Assembly (NCBI GenBank): GCA_003249225.1
Contig: QKJQ01000028.1
Coordinates: forward strand, 1-56,772
DNA length: 56,772 nucleotides
Source of the DNA: Clostridia bacterium
GTDB taxonomy: Bacteria; Bacillota; Clostridia; Lachnospirales; Lachnospiraceae
Reading direction: 5' to 3'
Shown here: in pieces, positions 36,410 to 43,569 of the stretch
How positions within the stretch are numbered: the stretch's first letter is position 1
How the letters are laid out: each line of letters starts with the position of its first letter
Program-made: the position numbers and the translations under genes
The notes under the pieces: model-generated
Database searches by the model: none
What the model was told of the DNA's origin: nothing
The model's input: the letters and a program-made list of their open reading frames with translations, nothing else

Positions 36410-37186
36410 ATGAAATATGCATCAGATTTTCGTGCACATGCCCGCGCATCACTTGCAAACCATTGGTGGCTTGCTGTCGGTATCAGCTTTTTAGCAGGAC
36501 TGCTTGGTGCGGAGGCTTCTTACAGTGGTTATTCACCATTCACCTATCGATACAACTATGATGAAATGGAAAGTTTTTTTAATTCTGAAACATTCAATAT
36601 TATGTTACCATTTTTTATTGCGATCGGCGGATTTGTACTTGTTCTTGGAATCGGACAGTTTATCATCGGCGGAGCAATACAACTTGGCTACAACCGTTTC
36701 TGCCTGGACCTGGTCGATCAGAAAGAGTCATCAATCAACAGGCTTTTCTCTGCTTTTTCAATTCTATGGAAAGCTCTTGGGCTTCGCCTTGTCATTGGAA
36801 TATTTACATTTCTCTGGACAATGCTTTTCATTATTCCAGGAATCATTGCAGCCTACCGTTACTCTCAAGCTACTATGATTATGGCAGAAAATCCCGAGAT
36901 TGGAATTATGGAAGCAATCAACCGCTCCAAGGAAATGATGGTCGGCAACAAATGGCGTTTATTCTGCCTTCAAATAAGTTTTATTGGCTGGTCCATTGCC
37001 TGTATCTTTACATGTGGTATTGGATACTTATGGCTGACACCTTATAGTAAAGTTGCAACTGCTGCCTTTTATCGCGAGGTCAGCGGAACCTGGTTCAATC
37101 CAAACTATGATCAGAATAACACGAATCAATTCCAAACAGATTACAACAATAACAACTACTACAACAATAACAGTTCTATTTACTAA
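36410..37186 (+). CDS. DUF975 family integral membrane protein
   Basis: A 258-aa membrane protein with the DUF975 layout: N-terminal ARASLANHWWLAVGISFLAGL, six hydrophobic segments, the motif MIMAENPEIGIMEAINRSKEMM between helices, and a conserved GIGYLWLTPYSKVATAAFYREV. It ends in an Asn/Gln-rich tail (about residues 230-255). Start at the ATG after AGTAGGAC. The function of DUF975 is unknown; it is widespread in Firmicutes. Confidence 0.88.
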   Translation: MKYASDFRAHARASLANHWWLAVGISFLAGLLGAEASYSGYSPFTYRYNYDEMESFFNSETFNIMLPFFIAIGGFVLVLGIGQFIIGGAIQLGYNRFCLDLVDQKESSINRLFSAFSILWKALGLRLVIGIFTFLWTMLFIIPGIIAAYRYSQATMIMAENPEIGIMEAINRSKEMMVGNKWRLFCLQISFIGWSIACIFTCGIGYLWLTPYSKVATAAFYREVSGTWFNPNYDQNNTNQFQTDYNNNNYYNNNSSIY

Positions 37187-37240
37187 CAATGCTGGCTTTG
37201 GTTACAACAGCACAAATAATAAAAAAGGTTGGATATTTCT

Positions 37241-37900
37241 ATGAATAAAATACGTGTTTTATTTCAGGGCGATTCTATTACCGATGGCAACCGGTACAAA
37301 GCAAAAGAACAGGAATGGGATAAAAATCATCAGATGGGACATAGCTATGCATACATAGTGAACGGAATACTTGGCAGTCGAAATCCGGAACGGAATTTTG
37401 AATTTATGAACCGAGGAATCTCCGGAAACAGAATTATTGATCTATATGCAAGAATTTATCCGGATATCATTGCGCTAAAGCCTGATGTTCTGAGTATTAT
37501 GGTAGGGGTAAATGATATCCCTTCTGCATTCAATGGCCCTGATGGCACTGACCCAAAGAAATATGAACGTATATACCGTATGCTTCTTGATGAAGTCAGA
37601 ACTGCTCTTCCACGGATTCAATTTATTCTTTGTGAACCAATGCTATACCCGGTCAATGAAGAGGCGAGAGATTACGCTGCCTGTGAGAAAAGCATACGTG
37701 CATTTCAAAACACTGTAAGAAAACTGGCCATAGAGTACCATGCGATCCATGTACCTTGCGCAGATGAATTTGCACGCTTATATACAAAACAACCACCCTC
37801 TTACTGGTGTTGGGATGGTGTACACCCTACAGAGAACGGACACGGGGTGCTTGCCGGCCAGTGGATGAAGTATACGGAGGAGCTATGGGATACCTTATAG
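37241..37900 (+). CDS. SGNH/GDSL hydrolase
   Basis: A 219-aa esterase of the SGNH family, cytosolic (no signal peptide). Motifs: GDSIT at residues 10-14 with Ser12 nucleophile, Gly in GISGNRI, Asn in GVND, and the catalytic Asp/His pair in DGVHPTENGH. Family members remove acyl groups from sugars or lipids. AAAGGTTGG precedes the ATG. The end overlaps the following GNAT gene by 16 nt. Substrate unknown. Confidence 0.9.
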   Translation: MNKIRVLFQGDSITDGNRYKAKEQEWDKNHQMGHSYAYIVNGILGSRNPERNFEFMNRGISGNRIIDLYARIYPDIIALKPDVLSIMVGVNDIPSAFNGPDGTDPKKYERIYRMLLDEVRTALPRIQFILCEPMLYPVNEEARDYAACEKSIRAFQNTVRKLAIEYHAIHVPCADEFARLYTKQPPSYWCWDGVHPTENGHGVLAGQWMKYTEELWDTL

Positions 37901-38481
37901 ATAAAATGAACCTTTCCATTCGTAACATGGAGGATAGCCTTGTTGACTATATGCATATGGCTAAGTGGATGACCACACCAGAAGTTATGGACTTCTATGA
38001 GGGCCATGACTGCACTTATGATTTAGAAAAAGTAATTGAAAAATACAGACCCAGGACACGCGGTGAAACTCCTATCACTCCATGCATTATTGAATTGAAT
38101 CATAAACCGATCGGATACGTACAATTCTATCCGGTCGACCGCGATGAATACCATGTTGATGACAGGATTGATTTGCTTACCTATGCTAATCCTTATGCAG
38201 CGGATATCCTTCTGGGTGATGCAAAAACCTGCAACAAAGGAATCGGTACCAGGGTCCTCACTATGCTGATTGATTACCTTTTCGACCAGAACATAGCAGA
38301 CATCATATACATTGATCCACAGACATGGAATCACAGAGCCATTCGTTGTTATGAAAAATGTGGTTTTCAACCTGTTGCTGTTATAGAAAAGCGCGAACTG
38401 CATAATGGAGAATACAAAGACAGTCTGATTATGTCTATAACTCCTGAAAAAAGAGCTATACCGGCTTCCACCGGAACCTGA
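37885..38481 (+). CDS. GNAT acetyltransferase (AAC(6')-like)
   Basis: A 198-aa N-acetyltransferase. The internal ATG is chosen because CGGAGGAG lies immediately upstream. The acetyl-CoA site is visible as AKTCNKGIGTRVLTMLIDYLF (motif A, with GIGTRV) and DPQTWNHRAIRCYEKCGFQ (motif B). The N-terminal part (MAKWMTTPEVMDFYEG) resembles aminoglycoside 6'-acetyltransferase AAC(6')-Ib-like and siderophore lysine acyltransferases. Overlap with the SGNH hydrolase gene suggests a two-gene operon. Confidence 0.87.
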   Translation: MGYLIDKMNLSIRNMEDSLVDYMHMAKWMTTPEVMDFYEGHDCTYDLEKVIEKYRPRTRGETPITPCIIELNHKPIGYVQFYPVDRDEYHVDDRIDLLTYANPYAADILLGDAKTCNKGIGTRVLTMLIDYLFDQNIADIIYIDPQTWNHRAIRCYEKCGFQPVAVIEKRELHNGEYKDSLIMSITPEKRAIPASTGT

Positions 38482-38487
38482 GTCAAC

Positions 38488-38524
38488 AAAAAAACGTCTC
38501 TTGAAAAACAAGAGACGTTTTTTT
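38488..38524. terminator. Intrinsic terminator after the GNAT gene
   Basis: A strong stem AAAAACGTCTCTTG/CAAGAGACGTTTTT with a 5-nt loop and a run of T, immediately after the stop codon. Confidence 0.92.
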
Positions 38525-38540
38525 ACTTTAGTAACGTTCC

Positions 38541-38648
38541 TTTAATAGAAATAATCCTTGATCTTCCATTGGAAGACAAGGATTATTTCATGATGCATAT
38601 TTATGGGCAAAGTCATTAAGCAAAGGATATGGTTTGTTTCTTGAACCG
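38541..38648 (-). ncRNA. Candidate agr-controlled small RNA of about 110 nt
   Basis: Predicted transcript on the minus strand, from a start near 38648 (7 nt after the -10 TAGAAT at 38655-38660) to just past the hairpin at 38549-38588. It begins 40 nt below a pair of agr boxes identical to those preceding agrD. It contains no gene-sized frame; the longest is 24 codons, lacks a ribosome binding site and runs through the hairpin. The hairpin has an 18-bp stem with one bulged A, and its tail ATTTCTATT is moderately U-rich. An RNAIII-like role is inference. Confidence 0.45.
38549..38588. terminator. Long hairpin, probable terminator of the candidate sRNA
   Basis: Inverted repeat AAATAATCCTTG/CAAGGATTATTT with inner arms TCTTCC/GGAAGA and a 3-nt loop, so 18 paired bases interrupted by one bulge at 38561. 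It is far better than chance but has a weak U tract. Confidence 0.65.
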
Positions 38649-38654
38649 TTTACT

Positions 38655-38723
38655 ATTCTAACACATTTTTATATACTATGCCTCTGCATGTTGTAAACAA
38701 CCACTTTTATGTTGTAAACGACC
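38655..38723 (-). promoter_or_regulatory. Agr-box pair A and promoter (RNA-only unit)
   Basis: Two boxes, ATGTTGTAAACAACC at 38688-38702 and ATGTTGTAAACGACC at 38709-38723, 21 bp apart. On the minus strand a -10 hexamer TAGAAT (38655-38660) follows 27 bp after the second box. The same geometry occurs upstream of agrD and of the 64-aa ORF, which makes this a third promoter for the same LytTR regulator. Confidence 0.75.
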
Positions 38724-38812
38724 TACCATGCTTTAACAATAGTAATAATTGATACCATTATCGTTGTATAAGACTTTTCCAGGCATCTTTTTAAACCATA
38801 CTTTTCACGCAA
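38723..38812 (-). CDS. Possible 29-aa peptide downstream of agrB
   Basis: TTG-initiated frame with GAAGGAG 9 nt upstream, starting 22 nt after the agrB stop and ending exactly at the edge of an agr box. It would encode a short basic N-terminus (REKYGLKRC) and a hydrophobic C-terminus ending KAW. That resembles small membrane-active or leader peptides, but 29 codons can stay open by chance. It would share the agrDB transcript. Confidence 0.35.
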   Translation of the reverse strand: MREKYGLKRCLEKSYTTIMVSIITIVKAW

Positions 38813-38834
38813 TAAAAATAGCTCCTTCTCCCAT

Positions 38835-39425
38835 TTATATATTAAATTGCTTATCCCTACTGCTATTTTTTATTTTTCCTGCAATTAGTATGATTCCCAA
38901 AAAGAACAATGCTGTTACAATCGACTGAAATCCTTTCATCTGGGTAAATCGGAAAAAAATACCGGCTATAAATAATTCCGCAATCAGAAAGCCAGAGGAT
39001 ATCTTCTTATACGAAATCTTTTCTTCCATACTGATCGGTTTTTTCTTATCCGCCACAGGTGAAAAAAGTAAGAGGAGCAAAGTGCCGATACCAGCTTCTG
39101 TGAATCCTATCACAGTATTCCATGATACCAGTTTGCAATTGATCATGGCAGCTGCAATCAGAAGACTTGACAGTACATAACAGCGAATCTGTGATTCTGC
39201 ATGATACCCACCTGCATAAATCCTTATAGGAATAAATGCCAGAATAAAGATGATACTTTGCTCGACCATTCCAAATACCATTCCGATCAGTACCGTAGTA
39301 ATAAGATTAATCAAAATTACTACTCCCTGAGAGACTCCATATTGGTAAACAGCCTTGTCTTTTTCTTCAATAATTCCATTTTCAACAAACCGATTTGTCA
39401 CATATTCCGCAATTTTCTGGTTCAT
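38835..39425 (-). CDS. agrB: AgrB-like pro-peptide processing protease
   Basis: A 196-aa membrane cysteine endopeptidase that cleaves the AgrD pro-peptide and forms its thiolactone. The active site is visible: AGGYHAES with His75, and Cys82 in RCYVLSS, matching S. aureus AgrB His77 and Cys84. About six hydrophobic segments. Its start overlaps the AgrD stop by 4 nt. It is followed by a possible 29-aa frame and then a further agr box pair. Normal AgrB length is 185-210. Confidence 0.93.
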   Translation of the reverse strand: MNQKIAEYVTNRFVENGIIEEKDKAVYQYGVSQGVVILINLITTVLIGMVFGMVEQSIIFILAFIPIRIYAGGYHAESQIRCYVLSSLLIAAAMINCKLVSWNTVIGFTEAGIGTLLLLLFSPVADKKKPISMEEKISYKKISSGFLIAELFIAGIFFRFTQMKGFQSIVTALFFLGIILIAGKIKNSSRDKQFNI

Positions 39426-39568
39426 TTTTTCTTTTTCAGCATTGCTGCGCTTTGGGGAAGTTCTGGCTGATACATAACAAACATACAGTTTGAATTAACA
39501 TTCTGTTTCGTAACTGCCAAAGCCACATTTGCAACTGCCTTACTGCATTTCATCGCAAATTTATTCAT
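39422..39568 (-). CDS. agrD: AgrD-like autoinducing peptide precursor (48 aa)
   Basis: Pro-peptide for a cyclic thiolactone signal. The ATG follows AAAGGAGGG by about 11 nt. It has an amphipathic N-terminal leader (MNKFAMKCSKAVANVALAVT), a core with Cys28 and a charged C-terminal YQPELPQSAAMLKKKK recognised by AgrB. By analogy with S. aureus and C. perfringens, Cys28 to Met32 (CMFVM) would form a five-residue ring, with an N-terminal tail whose end cannot be fixed. Overlaps agrB by 4 nt. Confidence 0.88.
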   Translation of the reverse strand: MNKFAMKCSKAVANVALAVTKQNVNSNCMFVMYQPELPQSAAMLKKKK

Positions 39569-39608
39569 AAACACTTGCCCTCCTTTCTCAAGTTTCAATA
39601 ACACTTTT

Positions 39609-39678
39609 ATGATAGCATAATAATGGAATATATTGTTCTCTGATGTTGTAAACGACCTTTTACATGTTGTAAACAACC
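39609..39678 (-). promoter_or_regulatory. Agr-box pair B and agrDB promoter
   Basis: Boxes ATGTTGTAAACGACC at 39643-39657 and ATGTTGTAAACAACC at 39664-39678, 21 bp apart. A -10 TATCAT (39609-39614) follows 28 bp later on the minus strand, and transcription would begin about 34 nt before the agrD start. A 21-bp period matches the direct repeats bound by AgrA-like LytTR dimers, implying autoinduction. Confidence 0.8.
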
Positions 39679-39757
39679 TGTCTGATTTTCAAAATTACCG
39701 ATTTTCTATCAATTGAATCCTTTTTCAAGCCCTTTGCTTGTTTCTGTTTTTTATCTG

Positions 39758-39790
39758 CAAAAAAAAACCATCGGATTTTTATCCGATGGT
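39758..39790 (-). terminator. Intrinsic terminator after the 64-aa ORF
   Basis: A 10-bp stem ACCATCGGAT/ATCCGATGGT with a 4-nt loop and, on the minus strand, an uninterrupted run of T. It ends the 64-aa ORF transcript before the agrDB promoter. Confidence 0.92.
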
Positions 39791-39799
39791 CTTAAAATA

Positions 39800-39994
39800 T
39801 TAATTCTTTTCCATTTGTTCTTTTTGATCAGAACACTTCTTACGTAACACGTAGTTGCCAACATCGTTCTTCATAAAACTCGAGCTGATATACATACCAA
39901 CTTCCGGATCCCAGACAGCGATTGGTTCGCTCCCGGAATCAAAGATATCTTCATTGTCCAGCCCGGAATTAATCGTTTGCGTTTGCTCCTTCAA
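39800..39994 (-). CDS. 64-aa acidic protein of the agr locus
   Basis: TTG start with GGAGGG 7 nt upstream, and a perfect terminator just after the stop, so it is a complete monocistronic gene. Its own promoter carries an agr box pair. The protein is acidic in the first 30 residues (GLDNEDIFDSGSEP) and has a central WDPEVGMYISSSF segment and a basic tail (LRKKC...KEQMEKN). No signal peptide or membrane helix. Not a family I know. It may be the effector or a second regulatory peptide of the agr system. Confidence 0.75.
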   Translation of the reverse strand: MKEQTQTINSGLDNEDIFDSGSEPIAVWDPEVGMYISSSFMKNDVGNYVLRKKCSDQKEQMEKN

Positions 39995-40113
39995 TTATCA
40001 GCCCTCCCTTGTTTTACACAAAATCCATTTACATTATGTAATCAATGATGACTCGCTTTTTAAAGTTTCTATTGAATTCTATGCAACTTTAAACATTTCT
40101 CTGGAACAATGAC

Positions 40114-40182
40114 AGTATATCACAATTTTTGTCTTTTGTGTTAATTATGTTGTATACGACCATTTAAATGTTGTAAACAACC
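40114..40182 (-). promoter_or_regulatory. Agr-box pair C and promoter of the 64-aa ORF
   Basis: Boxes ATGTTGTATACGACC at 40147-40161 (one mismatch) and ATGTTGTAAACAACC at 40168-40182, 21 bp apart. TATACT (40114-40119) lies 27 bp below on the minus strand. The leader would be about 110 nt. Confidence 0.8.
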
Positions 40183-40224
40183 ATGCTTTTTATGCATATT
40201 GCATAAATAGTATCAATTCTTACT

Positions 40225-41508
40225 TTAAACAAGCAACATTACAGTTGCAGTAAAATCCTGATCCGAATGCTCTGTTTCAAATATTCCGTTGTACTTCTCG
40301 ACTGCTTTTCTTATATTGAATAAGCCCATGCCGTGATTGATCTTATCATCTTTGGTGGTGACGATACTGTCTCCCTCATATGATATGATTCCATTGTATT
40401 TGTTTTTTATCTTAACAATGAGCATTCCCTTCTGGTACTGACAGCTAACACTTAACTTTCTGTCTTTCGGTTCAATTTGTTCAGAAGCCTGTATTGCATT
40501 ATCAAGTAAATTGCCAAGGATAACGGTCAGATCGAACGGCTCGACATTTAACTTGTTAGGAAGATCCACCTCAACACGAAAATGTATATCTTTATGCATA
40601 GCTTCCTGTAACTTAAAATTTAGAATACTATCGATAACAACGTTCCCGGAATGAGAGTAATCACCTTTCTGATACATGTTCTGTATCAGATTGACCATGT
40701 AAACTCCAAGTTCTTCTTCTCTATGTCCATCTATCATCTCCTGCATGACCATAAGATGATTTGTCAGATCATGTCTGATTTCACGAATCGTACTTTCTGA
40801 GGACTGCATTAATTCAAATTGCTTCTCATAATAATTATTCAGCTGTGACAGCATCTTCTCTTCCATCCTGTGTTCCGTTGTAACGACAAGACTATCGTAA
40901 AGTGTAAAGGCTCTGACATTGATCCACAGAATGAAGGATACACATAGAAGAATCTGCAGCACCGAAAGACCGGTAGCATAGAAGAGTATTATTACCAGAT
41001 AAAGAGAGGCGCCCGGAATCGTCACTATGGTGATCCAGTAACCAACAGGAACAACGGTACCTTTTCTTACATTCCTGCCTTTTTTTACAATCAGCATGAC
41101 TGCATATAAAACGAACTGTAACGCAATAATTCCAAATATGGATGAATAGGTTCCTTCTTCGAATATCTTAACATCAACATATCCTGTCAGTATGGTAACA
41201 ACAGCTTCAACCGCCAGAAGGATAAATGATATAAAAGCAACTGCGAAAATACGCTGCTTTAGTTTGGCAGAATAATTAAATGTTAATAACATCAGCCCAA
41301 CAATATTCGTGAGCAGCATCACAATTGGAATATCAACGAAAACAAACAGAGCCGTGATTGATAAATAAAAGATCAAATAGGTTACTCTCTCTCTTTTTTT
41401 ATGAACATCGTTTTTTGTGAAAAATACTCCCATGAGCTGAAATATAATATAGGTTCTGAACAAGTCCATGGTAATGTACACATAATCAAACAACGTCAAC
41501 CCCATCAA
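40225..41508 (-). CDS. GHKL sensor histidine kinase (AgrC-like)
   Basis: Membrane receptor kinase of 427 aa, probably binding the AgrD-derived peptide. About six membrane helices fill residues 1-205. The dimerisation and phosphoacceptor helix follows, with EIRHDLTNHLMVM (His), then the N box LGNLLDNAIQAS and a GHKL ATPase ending GLFNIRKAVEKYNG. Its start overlaps the response-regulator stop by 4 nt. It has the size and layout of AgrC. Its promoter has no agr box, so autoinduction appears to act only on agrDB. Confidence 0.92.
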   Translation of the reverse strand: MMGLTLFDYVYITMDLFRTYIIFQLMGVFFTKNDVHKKRERVTYLIFYLSITALFVFVDIPIVMLLTNIVGLMLLTFNYSAKLKQRIFAVAFISFILLAVEAVVTILTGYVDVKIFEEGTYSSIFGIIALQFVLYAVMLIVKKGRNVRKGTVVPVGYWITIVTIPGASLYLVIILFYATGLSVLQILLCVSFILWINVRAFTLYDSLVVTTEHRMEEKMLSQLNNYYEKQFELMQSSESTIREIRHDLTNHLMVMQEMIDGHREEELGVYMVNLIQNMYQKGDYSHSGNVVIDSILNFKLQEAMHKDIHFRVEVDLPNKLNVEPFDLTVILGNLLDNAIQASEQIEPKDRKLSVSCQYQKGMLIVKIKNKYNGIISYEGDSIVTTKDDKINHGMGLFNIRKAVEKYNGIFETEHSDQDFTATVMLLV

Positions 41509-42224
41509 CCCTCTCCTTTCCCAAACTCATATTGTATCTTGAGAATATCTTTATTCTTTCTTCCAACCGGTAAAGTCTCATTGTTCGTCATCCGAATCAT
41601 CTTCGGTCTGATTTCTTTAATGTGTGCGTTATTTACCAGATATGATTTGTGACAGAAGAAAAAATGATATTTCTCTACTTTATTAAAAATTTCCGATAAT
41701 GTACCGTAAAAACTAATCCTGTCCTGCGTAGTGACCATATGAATAACCCTGTTTTCAGCTTCAAAATAGAGTATATCTTTGATCTGCTGTTTATGCATAT
41801 TATGTTCTTTTTTGTATTCAAAAACATAATCACCTTTGTCTGCCATCTCAATGGCCAATACGACCTTATCAAGGATCTGCTCCGACGCCAGTGGCTTATG
41901 TAGGAATCCCATTGGCTGGACGTCGATCATTTCTCGAAAATACCCGTCCCTCCCTGAGATAAAAACTATCTTAGTATAATAATTTCTGATTTCCTCCCGA
42001 ATTACTTTTCCTGCCTCAATTCCATTCAAACTTTCCAGTTCAACATCCATAAAGATTAAGTCATACAGTTCATTATTCTTTCGAATCTCGCTGCATAACT
42101 CTTCCCCAGATATATAGGTGTCGACCAGGATTTCGTCCGGGTAGAATTTCTGATAATCAAGGATAACCCGTTCTATCATAGAACAGATCATCAGTTCATC
42201 ATCACAAATTGCGATACGAAACAT
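41505..42224 (-). CDS. LytTR response regulator (AgrA-like)
   Basis: A 239-aa transcription factor with receiver domain (acidic pair D8/D9, phosphoacceptor Asp60 in LIFMD) and C-terminal LytTR DNA-binding domain from about residue 135. The latter includes KQQIKDILYFEAENRV and the strand HFFFCHKSYLVN. Such proteins bind direct repeats spaced by about two turns, as do the three 15-bp box pairs in this locus. It is the first gene of a two-gene operon with the kinase. Confidence 0.93.
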   Translation of the reverse strand: MFRIAICDDELMICSMIERVILDYQKFYPDEILVDTYISGEELCSEIRKNNELYDLIFMDVELESLNGIEAGKVIREEIRNYYTKIVFISGRDGYFREMIDVQPMGFLHKPLASEQILDKVVLAIEMADKGDYVFEYKKEHNMHKQQIKDILYFEAENRVIHMVTTQDRISFYGTLSEIFNKVEKYHFFFCHKSYLVNNAHIKEIRPKMIRMTNNETLPVGRKNKDILKIQYEFGKGEG

Positions 42225-42385
42225 CCTTTCTCCTCTCCTAAACTTACTTTGCCCTATCTAAACGCAATTTTCACCTCCTCGTGCGTTCTCCGATCGAATC
42301 GGATTACTTATATTGTAATATAAACTTGCAAATCGTGCAATGATAATGCAACCATTTATTTATCAATATCGATAAAATATTACAT

Positions 42386-42426
42386 AAAAAAACAGCCGTA
42401 ATGCTATTGTTTACAGCTGTTTTTTT
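42386..42426. terminator. Intrinsic terminator after the DUF2089 operon
   Basis: An 11-bp stem AAAAAAACAGC/GCTGTTTTTTT with a 19-nt loop. On the minus strand it follows the 120-aa membrane protein gene. The remaining 42225-42468 holds no other supported feature. Confidence 0.85.
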
Positions 42427-42468
42427 ATGCGAATATCAATATGTAATTTTTTATATCATGATTTAACT

Positions 42469-42831
42469 CTATAAATCCTGAATCTTCATTTGTTCCATTT
42501 CACTGACGTTTCTCCCTTTGCTTCCCTGCGGTTCTGTCTTTTGATCTTTACTTCCCGTAACGATGTATATGACCGTGCAGATCAGTGTCGGAATATTTAA
42601 AACCAGGAATAGTACAATAAAACGCAGAACACCCGAAGATGCTTGTGTCTTTATAATAAGGAACGATAAAATAATACAAAACAACAAGGAAAAGACGAAC
42701 ATTACAATGGGTATAATAATTCCGAATGGTTTCCTTTTCTTTTTACACAATATGACCTGCAATACTATCAATGGTATTATTACGAAAAATGATAATAAAA
42801 GCAGCATAATCAAGCTATATGCTATGCTCAT
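42469..42831 (-). CDS. Membrane protein partner of a DUF2089 protein
   Basis: A 120-aa protein with three hydrophobic segments (about residues 6-29, 38-60 and 70-92) and a polar, charged C-terminus. Its start overlaps the DUF2089 stop by 4 nt, so it is translationally coupled. DUF2089 genes are commonly followed by such short membrane proteins. Role unknown. Confidence 0.78.
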   Translation of the reverse strand: MSIAYSLIMLLLLSFFVIIPLIVLQVILCKKKRKPFGIIIPIVMFVFSLLFCIILSFLIIKTQASSGVLRFIVLFLVLNIPTLICTVIYIVTGSKDQKTEPQGSKGRNVSEMEQMKIQDL

Positions 42832-43127
42832 CCTAAAACCCTCCTCTGTTTTTTGTATTCTTCTATTAGGATCTTTGCGGTATCAAACTCCAGCTTATCA
42901 TTCACGGCCAGCCTTTTAATTACAGCTATATAGGGATCTTGTTCGGTCTGCTCCGTAAGCTTTATCTTCTGAATCAGCTTATCCAGACGAAGCCTGACGG
43001 TCGGATAGGTTACTTCATATTGAATCGCTATCTCCTTTAAAGAACCGGAAGCAAGCAAGAACCGCTTGATAAAAGATAAATCCTCCTCTTCAAGACCTGC
43101 CATCCATTCTGGAACAATATCAATCAT
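42828..43127 (-). CDS. DUF2089 family protein (putative DNA-binding)
   Basis: A 99-aa protein matching the N-terminal region of the DUF2089 family: LSFIKRFLLASGSLKEIAIQYEVTYPTVRLRLDKLI at about 17-52 has the spacing of a sigma-like or HTH element. The family is thought to regulate membrane-linked genes. A GAAAGGAG site precedes the ATG. The upstream region contains a 29-bp tandem repeat. Confidence 0.85.
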   Translation of the reverse strand: MIDIVPEWMAGLEEEDLSFIKRFLLASGSLKEIAIQYEVTYPTVRLRLDKLIQKIKLTEQTEQDPYIAVIKRLAVNDKLEFDTAKILIEEYKKQRRVLG

Positions 43128-43235
43128 CTGCGAACTCCTTTCAGATTTAGAAGCATATTTCTGTGACGTAATCCTATTTTAATGTTGAGTACATGGACCT
43201 GTCTGTATCATTCCAGGCTTTAACAACCCAGTCTA

Positions 43236-43380
43236 AAACATCTCAGACTTGACATCTCAGGATTAAACATCCCTTACTTGATATCTCAGACTTAAACATC
43301 CCATACTTGACATTTTAGACTTAAACATCCCTTACTTGAAATTTCAGGATTAAGCATCCCTTACTTAACATCTTATTATT
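43236..43380. repeat. Five 29-bp tandem repeats
   Basis: Five head-to-tail units starting at 43236, 43265, 43294, 43323 and 43352, each 29 bp, with the core AAACATCCCTTACTTGA. Differences between units are mostly single bases. It sits 110 bp upstream of the DUF2089 start, in its probable promoter region. It is not coding (29 is not a multiple of three). The stretch before the terminator (43381-43491) holds nothing else. Confidence 0.92.
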
Positions 43381-43491
43381 TTATAACATTTAATTATATT
43401 AAAGTCAATCTTTATTTTTATTAAAGTTATTATTGAGTTTATTGTTTATAATAAATAGTACAAGCCGAAGATCACTCTGTTAATCTTATTA

Positions 43492-43557
43492 ATAGAAAAA
43501 CTCCCTTTCTGTTTCAGACTTTACGAATAAAATTTGTCCTACCTCTCAGAAAGGGAG
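43492..43557 (-). terminator. Terminator after the amidase gene
   Basis: An 11-bp stem CTCCCTTTCTG/CAGAAAGGGAG with a 35-nt loop, followed on the minus strand by TTTTTCTATT. Confidence 0.82.
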
Positions 43558-43569
43558 CATTGATCTTTT

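Noticed and set aside
43236..43380. CRISPR array
   Set aside because: The 29-bp repeats are directly adjacent with no spacers, and there are no cas genes.
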